Positions 56,401-64,000 of a stretch of 64,000 nucleotides of DNA are shown here, one piece after another. The notes beneath the pieces were generated by a model. The model saw only the letters and a list, made by a program, of their open reading frames with translations, was not told the DNA's origin and ran no database searches. Source of the DNA: an uncultured Tropicimonas sp. (lineage in GTDB: Bacteria; Pseudomonadota; Alphaproteobacteria; Rhodobacterales; Rhodobacteraceae); contig CANLZY010000008.1 in assembly GCA_947495685.1 (NCBI GenBank), positions 124,001-188,000 of the forward strand. The letters run 5' to 3'. A program made the position numbers and the translations under genes. Position 1 is the stretch's first letter. Each line of letters begins with the position of its first letter.

Positions 56401-57164
56401 CCCAGCGTGACGACGCTGTCGCCGTTCACCTTGACCGGCAGGCCATAGATATCTGCGGTGGTGCTGAAGGACGACGGGATCTTGACCGCGAATGCGCCGC
56501 CCGATGTCTCGATTTCGCCCGCCGCGATCAGCTGGTTGTTGTTGACCACGGCATTGATCAGCTCTCCTGCCGTGACGTTGTAGGCCTCCAGCTTCAACGG
56601 GTCGATGGTGACCTCGACCATCTCGTCGCGATGGCCGGCAAGGGCGGCCTCCAGCACCGGTTCCAGCCCCTCCAGCTTGGTCTGCAGGTCGTTGGCGACC
56701 TTCAGCAGGGTGCGTTCGGGCAGGGGACCGGACAGGTTGACGATGATGATCGGGAATTCGGAAAAGTTGAATTCGTCGACGGAATAGTTCTCGGCCCCGG
56801 CCGGAAACTTGGATTCCGCCTTGGTCATGTTGGCCCGCACGTCGGCCAGGGTCGCCGCCTTGTCCCACCCGAATTCGAACTCCAGCACCAGGTTGGCATA
56901 GCCTTCGATGGCCGTGCCGGTCATGGTCTTCAGCCCGTCGAGATCGGACATCTCGGTTTCCATCGGCTTGACCAGCAGTTTCTCGGCGTCTTCGGCCGAG
57001 ATCCCGGGGAAGGGGACGGAAATGAAGACCGCCGGGATCTCGATATCCGGTTCGCCCTCCTTTGGAAGGCTGATGTAGGTCGCAGCGCCGACCACGATGG
57101 ACAGCACGATGAACGCAAGGATCATGCGCGTGTGATGCGAGGCCCAGTCGACGATACCGGTCAT
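53439..57164 (-). CDS. RND efflux permease (AcrB-like) with extra hydrophobic insertion
   Basis: 1241 residues, about 200 longer than typical AcrB-type pumps (around 1030). It drives proton-coupled efflux across the inner membrane. The N-terminal helix and porter domain are normal. In transmembrane helix 4 the proton-relay segment reads 'GMLVDGAIVVVEYADK', with one aspartate where AcrB has two. Between the first and second halves (about residues 500-600) two additional hydrophobic stretches occur ('AILVPPSMYLIFVGAMQVL' and 'ILGALILFAGAFLTSITV') before the next canonical helix. A Pro/Ser/Glu-rich cytoplasmic tail ends the protein. The adaptor gene precedes it by 22 bases. Confidence 0.95.
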   Translation of the reverse strand: MTGIVDWASHHTRMILAFIVLSIVVGAATYISLPKEGEPDIEIPAVFISVPFPGISAEDAEKLLVKPMETEMSDLDGLKTMTGTAIEGYANLVLEFEFGWDKAATLADVRANMTKAESKFPAGAENYSVDEFNFSEFPIIIVNLSGPLPERTLLKVANDLQTKLEGLEPVLEAALAGHRDEMVEVTIDPLKLEAYNVTAGELINAVVNNNQLIAAGEIETSGGAFAVKIPSSFSTTADIYGLPVKVNGDSVVTLGDLTTISLTFEDRTGTARFNGDKTVALQVVKRRGYNIIDTAALVRATVEEERAKWPPELQQAIVVGASNDQSVQVESMVRQLEGSVLTAIGLVMIVILATLGTRPSLLVGFAIPTSFLLCFGFLALMGVTISNIVMFGLILSVGMLVDGAIVVVEYADKRIQAGTGPMHAYVEAAKRMFWPIVSSTATTLCAFLPMLFWPGVPGQFMGMLPVTLIFVLSASLIVALVFLPVMGGVSGRLARTFHHIAEAIRPWPWLIKAILVPPSMYLIFVGAMQVLNPAYILPADAGTLAGRILGALILFAGAFLTSITVDAAKPTWRRKRIRSGYRRTPFGQVIRLIAGNPIMPLVTIGLVGFFVMTTFKLYGENNYGVEFFVNSEPEQAIVYVRARGNLSIAEKDALVRQVEQVVLADPGVDSAFAFAGEGGLNANTGGASNPRDTIGQIQIEMIRWEDRTDQPELDGDLVMERLHTELAKIPGIYVELLNMSMGPGSGKPVHLRLTGDSWQSLQAGIAAARAKFEQTPGLIDIEDTLPLPGIDWQIDVDVEKAGRYGADVATVGAMVQLVTRGILLDTMRVDSSDEEIDIRVRLPEQDRLLSTLESLKLRTLDGLVPLSNFVTWQPVPKLARIDRVDSTRYYDLKADVAPNLVRLVDGDGETVDMVSASAAKDSPAMVERIARDNLSVVAVTPSERIGALTQWVEDERPFADDVKWQWTGDQEDQEESQAFLQSAFAGALGLMFIILLTQFNSFYNATLVLLAVVMSTAGVLIGMMVMQQPFSIIMTGTGIVALAGIVVNNNIVLIDTYQEFSKYMPKIEAIIRTAEQRLRPVLLTTVTTMAGLAPMMLGISLDFFNGGYSLDSPTALWWKQLATAVVFGLGIATVLTLVFTPSMLALRVWFWDGAYRSLRGLGAISLGRQSRIAQDVALTRAARRVRSPELIWLPDEPQTAEAAPAETMDPSPKPLPSEAASPSGDQPSEDQPPPTPMRAAE

Positions 57165-57186
57165 GGTGCGGTTCCTTGCGGGCGGG

Positions 57187-58443
57187 TCATTGGGTCAGCG
57201 ACGGTTCGCGAAACGTCAGGGTCAGCGGCACGCCATCGGTGACGTATTCCTGACCGACGACGATGATGTCGACATTGGACGGCAGCCCGGCCACATAGAC
57301 GCCCTCGGGCGTGTCCCGCAGGAATTCCACCGGCGTGAATGTGGCCACGGGGCCAGTGTCGGGGGCGCGGGTGACGATCCGCAGACCCAGGGCACCGGAA
57401 TCGTCCAGTGTCAGCGCCGATGGCGGTACTAGGTGGGCGGTCTCTCCGGCTGCGGCAATCGCGATGTCGGCGGTCTGTCCGTCGCGGATGCGCAGGGCCG
57501 GGTTGGCGATCTCGATCTCGACCCGAAAGGTTCGGGTCAGCGGGTCGGCAGATCGCGACAGGAACGTCACCTGACCAGACACTTCACTGCCACTGACCAG
57601 GCGGGCCCCTGCCGGCGCTCCGACGGTGACCTTGTGAACCTGGGTTTCGGGGACGAAGCCGACCAGCTTCATCGGGTCCAGCTGGATGATCGTTGCACAG
57701 GGCGACCCCATCTGCATCAGCGCGCCCAGTTCGGCGGTGTCGGTCTCGAGCAATCCGCCGAAGGGGGCTTCGATCGTCAGCCGTTCGATTTCCTTTTCGA
57801 CCAGGGCCACTGCGGCGGCGGCGGCCTCGACGGTCGAGGCGGCGGCCTCCAGCCCCGAACGGGCGGCCTCCAGGCCGGCGCGGGCAGAGCTGACGGCGGC
57901 GCGGGTGGCGGCAACACGGGTTTCAGACGCGTAGCCGCCCTCGATCAGCTTGGTCGAGGCACGGTTGTTGATCTCGGCTTCTTCCAGGAGGGCTTCGGCT
58001 TCGGTCACGCGGGCGGCGGCAACCGGCTGCCCCGCCAGTGCAGACGCCAACCGGGCGCGGGCCTCTGCCAACTGGGCGTCCCGGGTGCCGGAATCGACCT
58101 CGCACAGGGTCTGGCCGGTTTCGACCATCGTGCCCTTTCGCAGCGGCGGCGACACGATCTGGCCCGAGGTTTCGGCCTTCATCTGGACCTGCCGGACGGC
58201 TTCGGTGCGTCCGCGCAACTGGATAGCGCTGTCGATGACCTGTGCCGTGGACGCCAGCACAACCACCGCCACGCGGCCCGATCCGGCGTCCTGTTCCGGC
58301 GCGTCGACGGCGGGCGCCTCTGCAATATCCTCCGTCGGTTCCGGCACGAACCCGGCAAACCGAAACACCGACTCGCGCTCCATCACCAGTAGATAGATGA
58401 GTCCCGACACCAGAACGGCCAGCAGCACCGAAAACCACCTCAT
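57187..58443 (-). CDS. RND efflux periplasmic adaptor subunit (HlyD/AcrA family)
   Basis: ATG 58443 gives 418 residues with an N-terminal hydrophobic anchor 'WFSVLLAVLVSGLIYLLV' and no lipobox, unlike AcrA. It has the usual order of lipoyl half ('RTEAVRQVQMKAETSGQIV'), an alpha-hairpin rich in Ala/Glu (about 135-230), the second lipoyl half ('IEAPFGGLLETDTAELGA') and beta-barrel ('VTFLSRSADPLTRTFRVEIEI'). First gene of a two-gene operon with the RND permease. No outer-membrane factor gene nearby. A TetR-type palindrome lies about 120 bases upstream. Confidence 0.95.
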   Translation of the reverse strand: MRWFSVLLAVLVSGLIYLLVMERESVFRFAGFVPEPTEDIAEAPAVDAPEQDAGSGRVAVVVLASTAQVIDSAIQLRGRTEAVRQVQMKAETSGQIVSPPLRKGTMVETGQTLCEVDSGTRDAQLAEARARLASALAGQPVAAARVTEAEALLEEAEINNRASTKLIEGGYASETRVAATRAAVSSARAGLEAARSGLEAAASTVEAAAAAVALVEKEIERLTIEAPFGGLLETDTAELGALMQMGSPCATIIQLDPMKLVGFVPETQVHKVTVGAPAGARLVSGSEVSGQVTFLSRSADPLTRTFRVEIEIANPALRIRDGQTADIAIAAAGETAHLVPPSALTLDDSGALGLRIVTRAPDTGPVATFTPVEFLRDTPEGVYVAGLPSNVDIIVVGQEYVTDGVPLTLTFREPSLTQ

Positions 58444-58744
58444 GTCGCCGTTGCCTTTTGCTGCATCGTGAAACCTCTTGCCACTGTTCATCTGACAGGT
58501 GAAATGGACCGGCCATGGCGCTTTGGCAAGCGCGGACGCTGGCCATGGAAACACTTGATGGTGAACCGACCGGTTCAGTTAACACGTTCCCTCGCTTTTC
58601 TGCAAGCCGAAGGGTTCCCGCACGGGCCGCACGGGCGGCCCTTGCAGGTCTTGGCATCCCTGCGGGCTTCGGGGTAAGAGGGGGCGTTTGAAAGGGTGAC
58701 CTGCCACTTGCGGCGGGGTCCCACAATGACACGGACGGGAACGC
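58444..58744. other. 301 bp divergent control region (RND operon / YfgM-like operon)
   Basis: Contains the inverted repeat TGAACC-gacc-GGTTCA (58562-58577), likely the RND operon's operator. No gene supported. Confidence 0.5.
58562..58577. promoter_or_regulatory. 16-bp perfect palindrome, TetR/AcrR-type operator candidate
   Basis: TGAACCGACCGGTTCA is an exact inverted repeat (6-bp arms, 4-base spacer) about 120 bases upstream of the RND adaptor start, directly next to a GTTAAC stretch that could overlap its promoter. TetR-family repressors of efflux operons bind sites of this kind; no TetR gene is in the window. Confidence 0.5.
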
Positions 58745-59404
58745 ATGAGCGACTCAGACAGCTTTATCGACGAGGTCAACGACGAGGTGCGTCGTGACAG
58801 CCTGTACCGGAGCCTTCGGAAATACGGCTGGATCGGGATTCTTGCCGTCGTGATCATCGTGTCCGGGGCGGCCTGGAACGAATACCGCAAGGCATCGGCA
58901 GTGGCCTCGGCCCGGGCGCTTGGCGAGACCCTGCTGGGGGCCCTGGAACAGCCGACACCGGACGAACGGGTCGCCGCATTCAAGACCGTTTCGGCCGAGG
59001 GCGACATGCAGGGCGTTGTCGCGTTGCTGGCCGCGGCCGAACAACTGGCCGACGAAGACCCCGTAGCCGCGGTTGAAACGCTGACGCCGCTGGCGCAGAG
59101 CACCGATGCCCCCGCGGTCTACAGCGACCTTGCTGCCTTCAAGATGGTGATGATCGGCGGCGAATCCGTCACGCCGGATCTGCGCTCACAGCTTCTGGAG
59201 CGACTGGCACGGCCGGGCGCCCCCTATCGCGCGCTAGCGATGGAACAGCAGGTGCTCGACCTTGCGGCCACAGGCGAGACCGATGCCGCCATCGAGGCCG
59301 CACGCGCCTTGCTTCAGGAGCCGTCTTTGACACCGGGCTTGCTTCGCCGCATCTCTCAGTTGATGGTGGCCCTTGGGGCCAATGCCGGAGAAAATGCTGG
59401 CTGA
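58745..59404 (+). CDS. YfgM-like TPR membrane protein
   Basis: A 219-residue protein with one N-terminal helix ('GWIGILAVVIIVSGAAWNEY') preceded by a charged cytoplasmic start 'DEVNDEVRRDSLYRSLRKY', then Ala/Glu-rich TPR-like helices in the periplasm. This is the ancillary SecYEG/chaperone YfgM pattern, and the gene order YfgM-like, bamB, der is the same as in E. coli. bamB begins about 70 bases after its stop. Confidence 0.88.
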   Translation: MSDSDSFIDEVNDEVRRDSLYRSLRKYGWIGILAVVIIVSGAAWNEYRKASAVASARALGETLLGALEQPTPDERVAAFKTVSAEGDMQGVVALLAAAEQLADEDPVAAVETLTPLAQSTDAPAVYSDLAAFKMVMIGGESVTPDLRSQLLERLARPGAPYRALAMEQQVLDLAATGETDAAIEAARALLQEPSLTPGLLRRISQLMVALGANAGENAG

Positions 59405-59477
59405 ACGGTCGGTTGACAGCTGCCGCGCCGCGGGCTTCGAGCCAGCGCGCAACAGGACAATGACGGGGGAACGAGCA

Positions 59478-60830
59478 GTGAAGGCACTGGGATCGACAGC
59501 GGGATTTGCAATGATCGCCCTGATGCTCGCGGGGTGTGGCGGTGATCCACCGCTTCCGGGAGAACGGTTCGATGTTCGCACGCCGCTGGCGCTGTCCGCC
59601 GAGGGCGATGCCACCGCCGCTGCGATCGAAGGGCAGGCCCCGTCATCTGCTATCACGCGGGATGTCTCGATCTCTCTGCCGGCACAGGTCAATCACACCG
59701 AATGGACCCACCGTGGCGGCTCGGCCACCCACCGGCTGCAACATCCGGCGCTTGGCACCGGCCTGACCCAGATCTGGTCGGCAGACATCGGTGCCGGTGA
59801 CAGTCGCAAGGCCCGCGTCACGGCCGACCCGGTCGTGGCGGGCGGTCGTATCTTCACGCTTGATTCCCGCAGCAAGGTCATGGCCTTCGGTACCGGTGGG
59901 GCGGGGCAATGGTCGCGAGACCTGACCCCGGCCTCGGATCGCAACAAGGACGCGTCCGGCGGTGGGCTGGCCTATGGCAACGGACGCCTGTTCGTCACCA
60001 CCGGGTTCGGCGAATTGCATGCGCTTGACCCGGCCAGCGGGCGGACGCTTTGGGTGCAGGATTTCGACGCGCCGGTTTCTGGTGCGCCAACGGTCAAGGG
60101 CGACCTTGTCTATGTGGCGGGGCGCGACAACCGCGCCTTTGCCGTACGTGCCAGCAATGGCCGGCTGGAATGGCAACTGCCGAATGCGCCGAGCACCTCA
60201 TTCACCGTGAACGGCGCCGGACCGGCGGTCAACGACCGGGTTGCGGTGTTCCCGTTCGGATCCGCCGAACTGGTGGCGGCCTTGCGCCAGGGCGGCCTTC
60301 GGGTGTGGAGTTCGAGCCTGGCGGGTCAGCGGCGTGGCCGCGCCTACGCCGGGATCTCCGATATCTCGTCGGACCCTGTCATTGTCGGTAGCACGATCTA
60401 TGCCGGATCGCCCTCCGGGCGGATCGCGGCGATGGACGTCAACAGCGGCGAACGTCTCTGGATTGCCACCGAGGGTGCGCTGAGCCCGGTTGTGGTCGAG
60501 GGCGGCTCGGTCTTCGCGGTCACCGACATCCAGCAACTGGTGCGACTGGATGCGTCCACGGGCGAGGTGATCTGGGCGCAGGACCTGCCGGGATTCAAGA
60601 AGGACAAGCCCCGCAAGAGGCGCGATGTCTATGCCCATTACGGCCCGATTCTGGCCGGTGGACGCCTGATCGTGGCATCGGACGACGGCAACTTGCGCAG
60701 CTTTGACCCGCGCAACGGAAACCTGCTGTCGGCGGTGCCGATCCCGAATGGCGCAACGACAAACCCGGTCGTGGTCAACCGCACGCTGTACGTGGTGACA
60801 ACAAAAGGTCAACTCATCGCTTTCCGTTAG
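59478..60830 (+). CDS. bamB: outer membrane protein assembly factor BamB
   Basis: GTG 59478 is preferred: GGGGGA lies seven bases upstream and it yields a clean lipoprotein signal 'MKALGSTAGFAMIALMLAGC' with lipobox LAGC. ATG 59460 has AGGA too close. 450 residues. Repeated beta-propeller blades contain the PQQ-like 'GRLEWQLPNAP', 'GERLWIATEG' and 'GEVIWAQDLPG' patterns. BamB supports beta-barrel assembly with BamA. der follows after 58 bases. Confidence 0.93.
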   Translation: MKALGSTAGFAMIALMLAGCGGDPPLPGERFDVRTPLALSAEGDATAAAIEGQAPSSAITRDVSISLPAQVNHTEWTHRGGSATHRLQHPALGTGLTQIWSADIGAGDSRKARVTADPVVAGGRIFTLDSRSKVMAFGTGGAGQWSRDLTPASDRNKDASGGGLAYGNGRLFVTTGFGELHALDPASGRTLWVQDFDAPVSGAPTVKGDLVYVAGRDNRAFAVRASNGRLEWQLPNAPSTSFTVNGAGPAVNDRVAVFPFGSAELVAALRQGGLRVWSSSLAGQRRGRAYAGISDISSDPVIVGSTIYAGSPSGRIAAMDVNSGERLWIATEGALSPVVVEGGSVFAVTDIQQLVRLDASTGEVIWAQDLPGFKKDKPRKRRDVYAHYGPILAGGRLIVASDDGNLRSFDPRNGNLLSAVPIPNGATTNPVVVNRTLYVVTTKGQLIAFR

Positions 60831-60888
60831 GCCGCGGCTCCTGTAAAGGGACGGATCTTATCCGAGTCCTGAAACCCGCGAGCACAAG

Positions 60889-62361
60889 ATGAGCTTCACC
60901 CTGGCCCTGGTGGGCCGACCCAATGTCGGAAAATCGACGCTGTTCAACCGTCTGGTTGGCAAACGACTGGCCTTGGTCGATGACCAGCCGGGCGTGACCC
61001 GTGACTTGCGCGAAGGCGAGGCGCGGCTTGGCGACCTGCGTTTCACCGTGATCGACACGGCCGGGTTGGAAGAGGCGACAGACGAAAGCCTGCAGGGCCG
61101 GATGCGCCGGCTGACCGAGCGCGCGGTGGAAATGGCGGATGTCTGCCTGTTCATTCTGGATGCGCGCGCCGGCGTGACCCCGGCAGACGAGGTGTTTGCC
61201 GACATCCTGCGCAAGAAGTCCGCGCATGTGATCCTGGCGGCGAACAAGGCCGAAAGCAACGCGTCCGAGGCGATGATCTACGAGGCCTACAGCCTTGGCC
61301 TGGGCGATCCGGTCCGGATTTCCGCCGAGCACGGCGAGGGCATGGCCGATCTGCACGCAATGCTTATGCCCCTGGCCGACGAGTTCGAGGAACGCGCAAG
61401 GGCGATTGCGCCCGAGGTCGATGTGGACCTGCACGAGGACGAGGACGACGACGGTTTTGACGGAAAGCCCCTGATCACCGCCGCGCGGCCGTTGCAGGTG
61501 GCGGTCGTTGGCCGGCCCAACGCCGGCAAGTCGACCCTGATCAACCGGATCCTCGGCGAGGACCGCCTGCTGACAGGGCCGGAGCCCGGGATCACCCGCG
61601 ACGCCATCTCGCTGCCGATCAACTGGAGCGGCACGCCGATGCGGATCTTCGACACCGCCGGGATGCGCCGCAAGGCCAAGGTGCAGGAAAAGCTGGAGAA
61701 GCTGTCCGTTTCCGACGGGCTGCGCGCGGTGAAGTTCGCCGAAGTCGTGGTGGTCTTGCTGGACGTGGAGATCCCGTTCGAGCAGCAGGACCTGCGCATC
61801 GCCGACCTGGCCGAGCGCGAGGGACGCGCCGTTGTGGTGGCGGTGAACAAGTGGGACCTGGAGGACGAAAAGCAGGAGAAGCTGGCGGAGCTGAAGGAAT
61901 CGTTCGCGCGGCTGCTGCCACAGTTGAAGGGCGCCCCACTGATCACCGTTTCGGCCAAGACAGGCCGGGGCCTGGACCGGTTGCACGATGCGATCCTGCG
62001 CGCGCACGAGGTCTGGAACCGCCGGATCCCGACCGCGCGGTTGAACCTGTGGCTGTCCGGGATGGTCGAGTCGCATCCGCCGCCCGCGCCGGGGGGCCGC
62101 CGGATCAAGCTGCGCTACATGACCCAGGTCAAGACGCGCCCGCCGGGGTTCGTCATCATGGCGTCCTTCCCGGAAAAGCTGCCCGAAAGCTACAAGCGTT
62201 ACCTGGTGAATGCGCTGCGCGAAGACTACGACATGCCCGGCACGCCGATCCGGATGACCTTTCGCAGCCAGTCGGATCAGAACCCGTACAAGGACAAGAA
62301 GAAGTCCACGCCATCCCGCCTGCGCAAGCATCTGGGCAAAGGGCGAGCGGACGACAGCTGA
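60889..62361 (+). CDS. der: ribosome biogenesis GTPase Der (EngA)
   Basis: A 490-residue protein with two tandem GTPase domains: G1 motifs '[16 protein letters not shown]' (residues about 9-24) and '[17 protein letters not shown]' (about 207-223), each with its own G3 ('DTAGLEE', 'DTAGMRRK') and G4 ('NKAE' and 'NKWDLE'). The C-terminal KH-like domain ends with a basic tail. It is needed for 50S subunit assembly. The length is normal. Two hairpins follow the stop. Confidence 0.98.
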   Translation: MSFTLALVGRPNVGKSTLFNRLVGKRLALVDDQPGVTRDLREGEARLGDLRFTVIDTAGLEEATDESLQGRMRRLTERAVEMADVCLFILDARAGVTPADEVFADILRKKSAHVILAANKAESNASEAMIYEAYSLGLGDPVRISAEHGEGMADLHAMLMPLADEFEERARAIAPEVDVDLHEDEDDDGFDGKPLITAARPLQVAVVGRPNAGKSTLINRILGEDRLLTGPEPGITRDAISLPINWSGTPMRIFDTAGMRRKAKVQEKLEKLSVSDGLRAVKFAEVVVVLLDVEIPFEQQDLRIADLAEREGRAVVVAVNKWDLEDEKQEKLAELKESFARLLPQLKGAPLITVSAKTGRGLDRLHDAILRAHEVWNRRIPTARLNLWLSGMVESHPPPAPGGRRIKLRYMTQVKTRPPGFVIMASFPEKLPESYKRYLVNALREDYDMPGTPIRMTFRSQSDQNPYKDKKKSTPSRLRKHLGKGRADDS

Positions 62362-62369
62362 CCCAGCGG

Positions 62370-62415
62370 AGCGCCTGCGGCGCACGCCTTTTGAGCCCGG
62401 CCCGGGTGGCCGGGC
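62370..62415 (+). terminator. double hairpin at the 3' end of der
   Basis: First stem AGCGCCtgcGGCGC at about 62369-62383 followed by ACGCCTTTT; second stem GCCCGGCC-cgggt-GGCCGGGC (62395-62415). The first has a short T-run, so it is the better terminator candidate; the second faces the convergent glycosyltransferase gene. Confidence 0.55.
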
Positions 62416-62430
62416 GGTGGGCGGCGGCTT

Positions 62431-63282
62431 TCAGTCCTGCAGGTCGGACAGGCGAAACGCGCGGCGGACCCGAACGGCGGCTCCGAGGCCAACCGCGTGG
62501 CGCTCGGCATAGCGGATCTTGAAGTCGCCCTTGCCCTTCAGGTTGTACCAGTTGTTGCCGTGGTTCACCGGGTAGATCATGGCGGGAAACGGGAACTGCT
62601 CGACCGGCATGCCGAAACAGGCCAGCGTGTGATGGATGCCGCTGTGCCCCTTCGTCTGTTCCAGCAACGGCCAGAGGGCGTCTCCCTTGCGGAAATCCAC
62701 TCGAAACAACGCGGCCGACCCGCAGTGTTTGTGGAAGTCGGACGGTTGGCTGAACCGGAACGGGCGTTTGTGCAGATAGGCCAGCCGGTCCTGCCCGACG
62801 TCCAGCATGTAGCCCTTCAAAATCAGGTACCCCGCAGGATTGCGCAATTTCAGGGCCGTTCTTACCAGATCGGGATGGGCGACGTCATCGGCGTCGAGCC
62901 GCATCACATAGCCGTCGGCCGGGTCCTGCGCCATCATGTGACGATAGACCTGCGCCAGTTTCAGCTCCCGGTCGAAGGGCGAGCCTAGGCTGCCGTCGGC
63001 AGCGCTTTTCAGGAAGATGATGCGCGGATCCAGATCAATGCCGTCAGCAATGTCCTGGCAACAGACGTAGGACCTCCAGTTCGCAGAGGTCTGGTGCACA
63101 AGGCTGCGAAGGGTCTGCCGGAGGTTCCGGCAGACCATGTCCCAGTCCGGCGCCTTGGCGCGCGAGATCACGGCCGTGACAAACGTGACCCGCGCGTCCG
63201 GCCCAAGGGGCGTCAGAGGGTGCCTGAGCCGCCTAGGGCGGGCCAAGCGCCTGGGATCGTTCGTTGGAACGTGCGCACGCAC
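62431..63282 (-). CDS. glycosyltransferase-like (GT-A) protein
   Basis: GTG 63282 is the longest start and gives 283 residues; the true start may be a downstream TTG, because the fold begins only at 'VTFVTAVISRAKAPDW' (about residue 32). 'RQTLRSLVHQTSANWRSYVCC' and the metal motif D-x-D in 'YVMRLDADDVAHPDLV' fit GT2-like sugar transferases. No other polysaccharide gene is near. Probably cytoplasmic or membrane-associated; sugar unknown. Confidence 0.8.
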   Translation of the reverse strand: MRAHVPTNDPRRLARPRRLRHPLTPLGPDARVTFVTAVISRAKAPDWDMVCRNLRQTLRSLVHQTSANWRSYVCCQDIADGIDLDPRIIFLKSAADGSLGSPFDRELKLAQVYRHMMAQDPADGYVMRLDADDVAHPDLVRTALKLRNPAGYLILKGYMLDVGQDRLAYLHKRPFRFSQPSDFHKHCGSAALFRVDFRKGDALWPLLEQTKGHSGIHHTLACFGMPVEQFPFPAMIYPVNHGNNWYNLKGKGDFKIRYAERHAVGLGAAVRVRRAFRLSDLQD

Positions 63283-63314
63283 CCTTCAGACGGTTGCCGA
63301 ACAGGGCCACCCGG

Positions 63315-64000
<686 letters not shown>

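Noticed and set aside
53487-57242. Open frame of about 1250 codons on the plus strand opposite the RND pump
   Set aside because: Shadow of the minus-strand pump gene; translation is His/Gln/Asp-rich noise without membrane segments or domains.

Overview
This 64 kb window is high-GC chromosomal DNA from an alphaproteobacterium, most likely a member of the Rhodobacteraceae (Roseobacter/Rhodobacter group). Three things point there: an NDH-1 operon interrupted by small non-nuo genes and running into birA-coaX-rnj; NuoE with an Ala/Pro linker and a C-terminal 'KGIGPKLE' domain; and Rhodobacterales-type small proteins (DUF5333-like, DUF5337-like, a DUF1127-like peptide, Hint-domain and RTX proteins). 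Only sequence reading was used; no search was run.

Layout. 0-17.5 kb: respiratory complex I, nuoB (5'-truncated by the window edge) to nuoN, all on +, with at least five interspersed non-nuo genes (GFA-like, DUF5337-like membrane protein, DUF5333-like secreted protein, lipoprotein, carboxymuconolactone-decarboxylase-like). A roughly 700 bp gap before nuoG holds a 31-codon secreted-peptide ORF. 17.5-20.8 kb: birA, coaX, rnj. 21-26.3 kb: RhlE-like helicase (-), an RTX protein (+), prfC (-). 26.5-31 kb: an accessory patch with a DUF1127-like peptide, a YjhX/TopAI-type toxin next to a GNAT protein, a GIY-YIG/T5orf172-like protein in AT-richer DNA, dispersed repeats, and a ribbon-helix-helix/ParA pair preceded by a cluster of CGACCG boxes. 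31-35 kb: Hint-domain protein, atypical SDR, AlkD-like repair protein, PqiA-like and small membrane proteins. 35.3-39.1 kb: radA, cvpA, purF. 39.5-45.5 kb: SLC13 permease, PilP-like protein, SDR, surE-pcm-nlpD. 45.7-48.2 kb: tatABC plus a DUF815-type ATPase (-). 48.5-53.2 kb: an ABC ATPase, an Atm1-type exporter, a second RTX protein. 53.4-58.4 kb: RND efflux pair (-). 58.7-62.4 kb: YfgM-like, bamB, der. 62.4-64 kb: glycosyltransferase and the C-terminal part of serS (-).

The most interesting signals are: (1) a dispersed element seen five times, with two conserved arms (CTCCCGCCC and CGTTGGGC) followed by a hairpin whose stem sequence differs in every copy but always pairs; four of the five copies lie just downstream of a gene in the same orientation; (2) the RHH-ParA operon with its upstream iteron-like CGACCG boxes, a possible partition locus on what otherwise looks like chromosome; (3) the TTG-started YjhX-family toxin with a downstream GNAT gene, in the order of E. 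coli yjhX-yjhQ; (4) non-nuo genes and a His-rich NuoL segment in the complex I operon.
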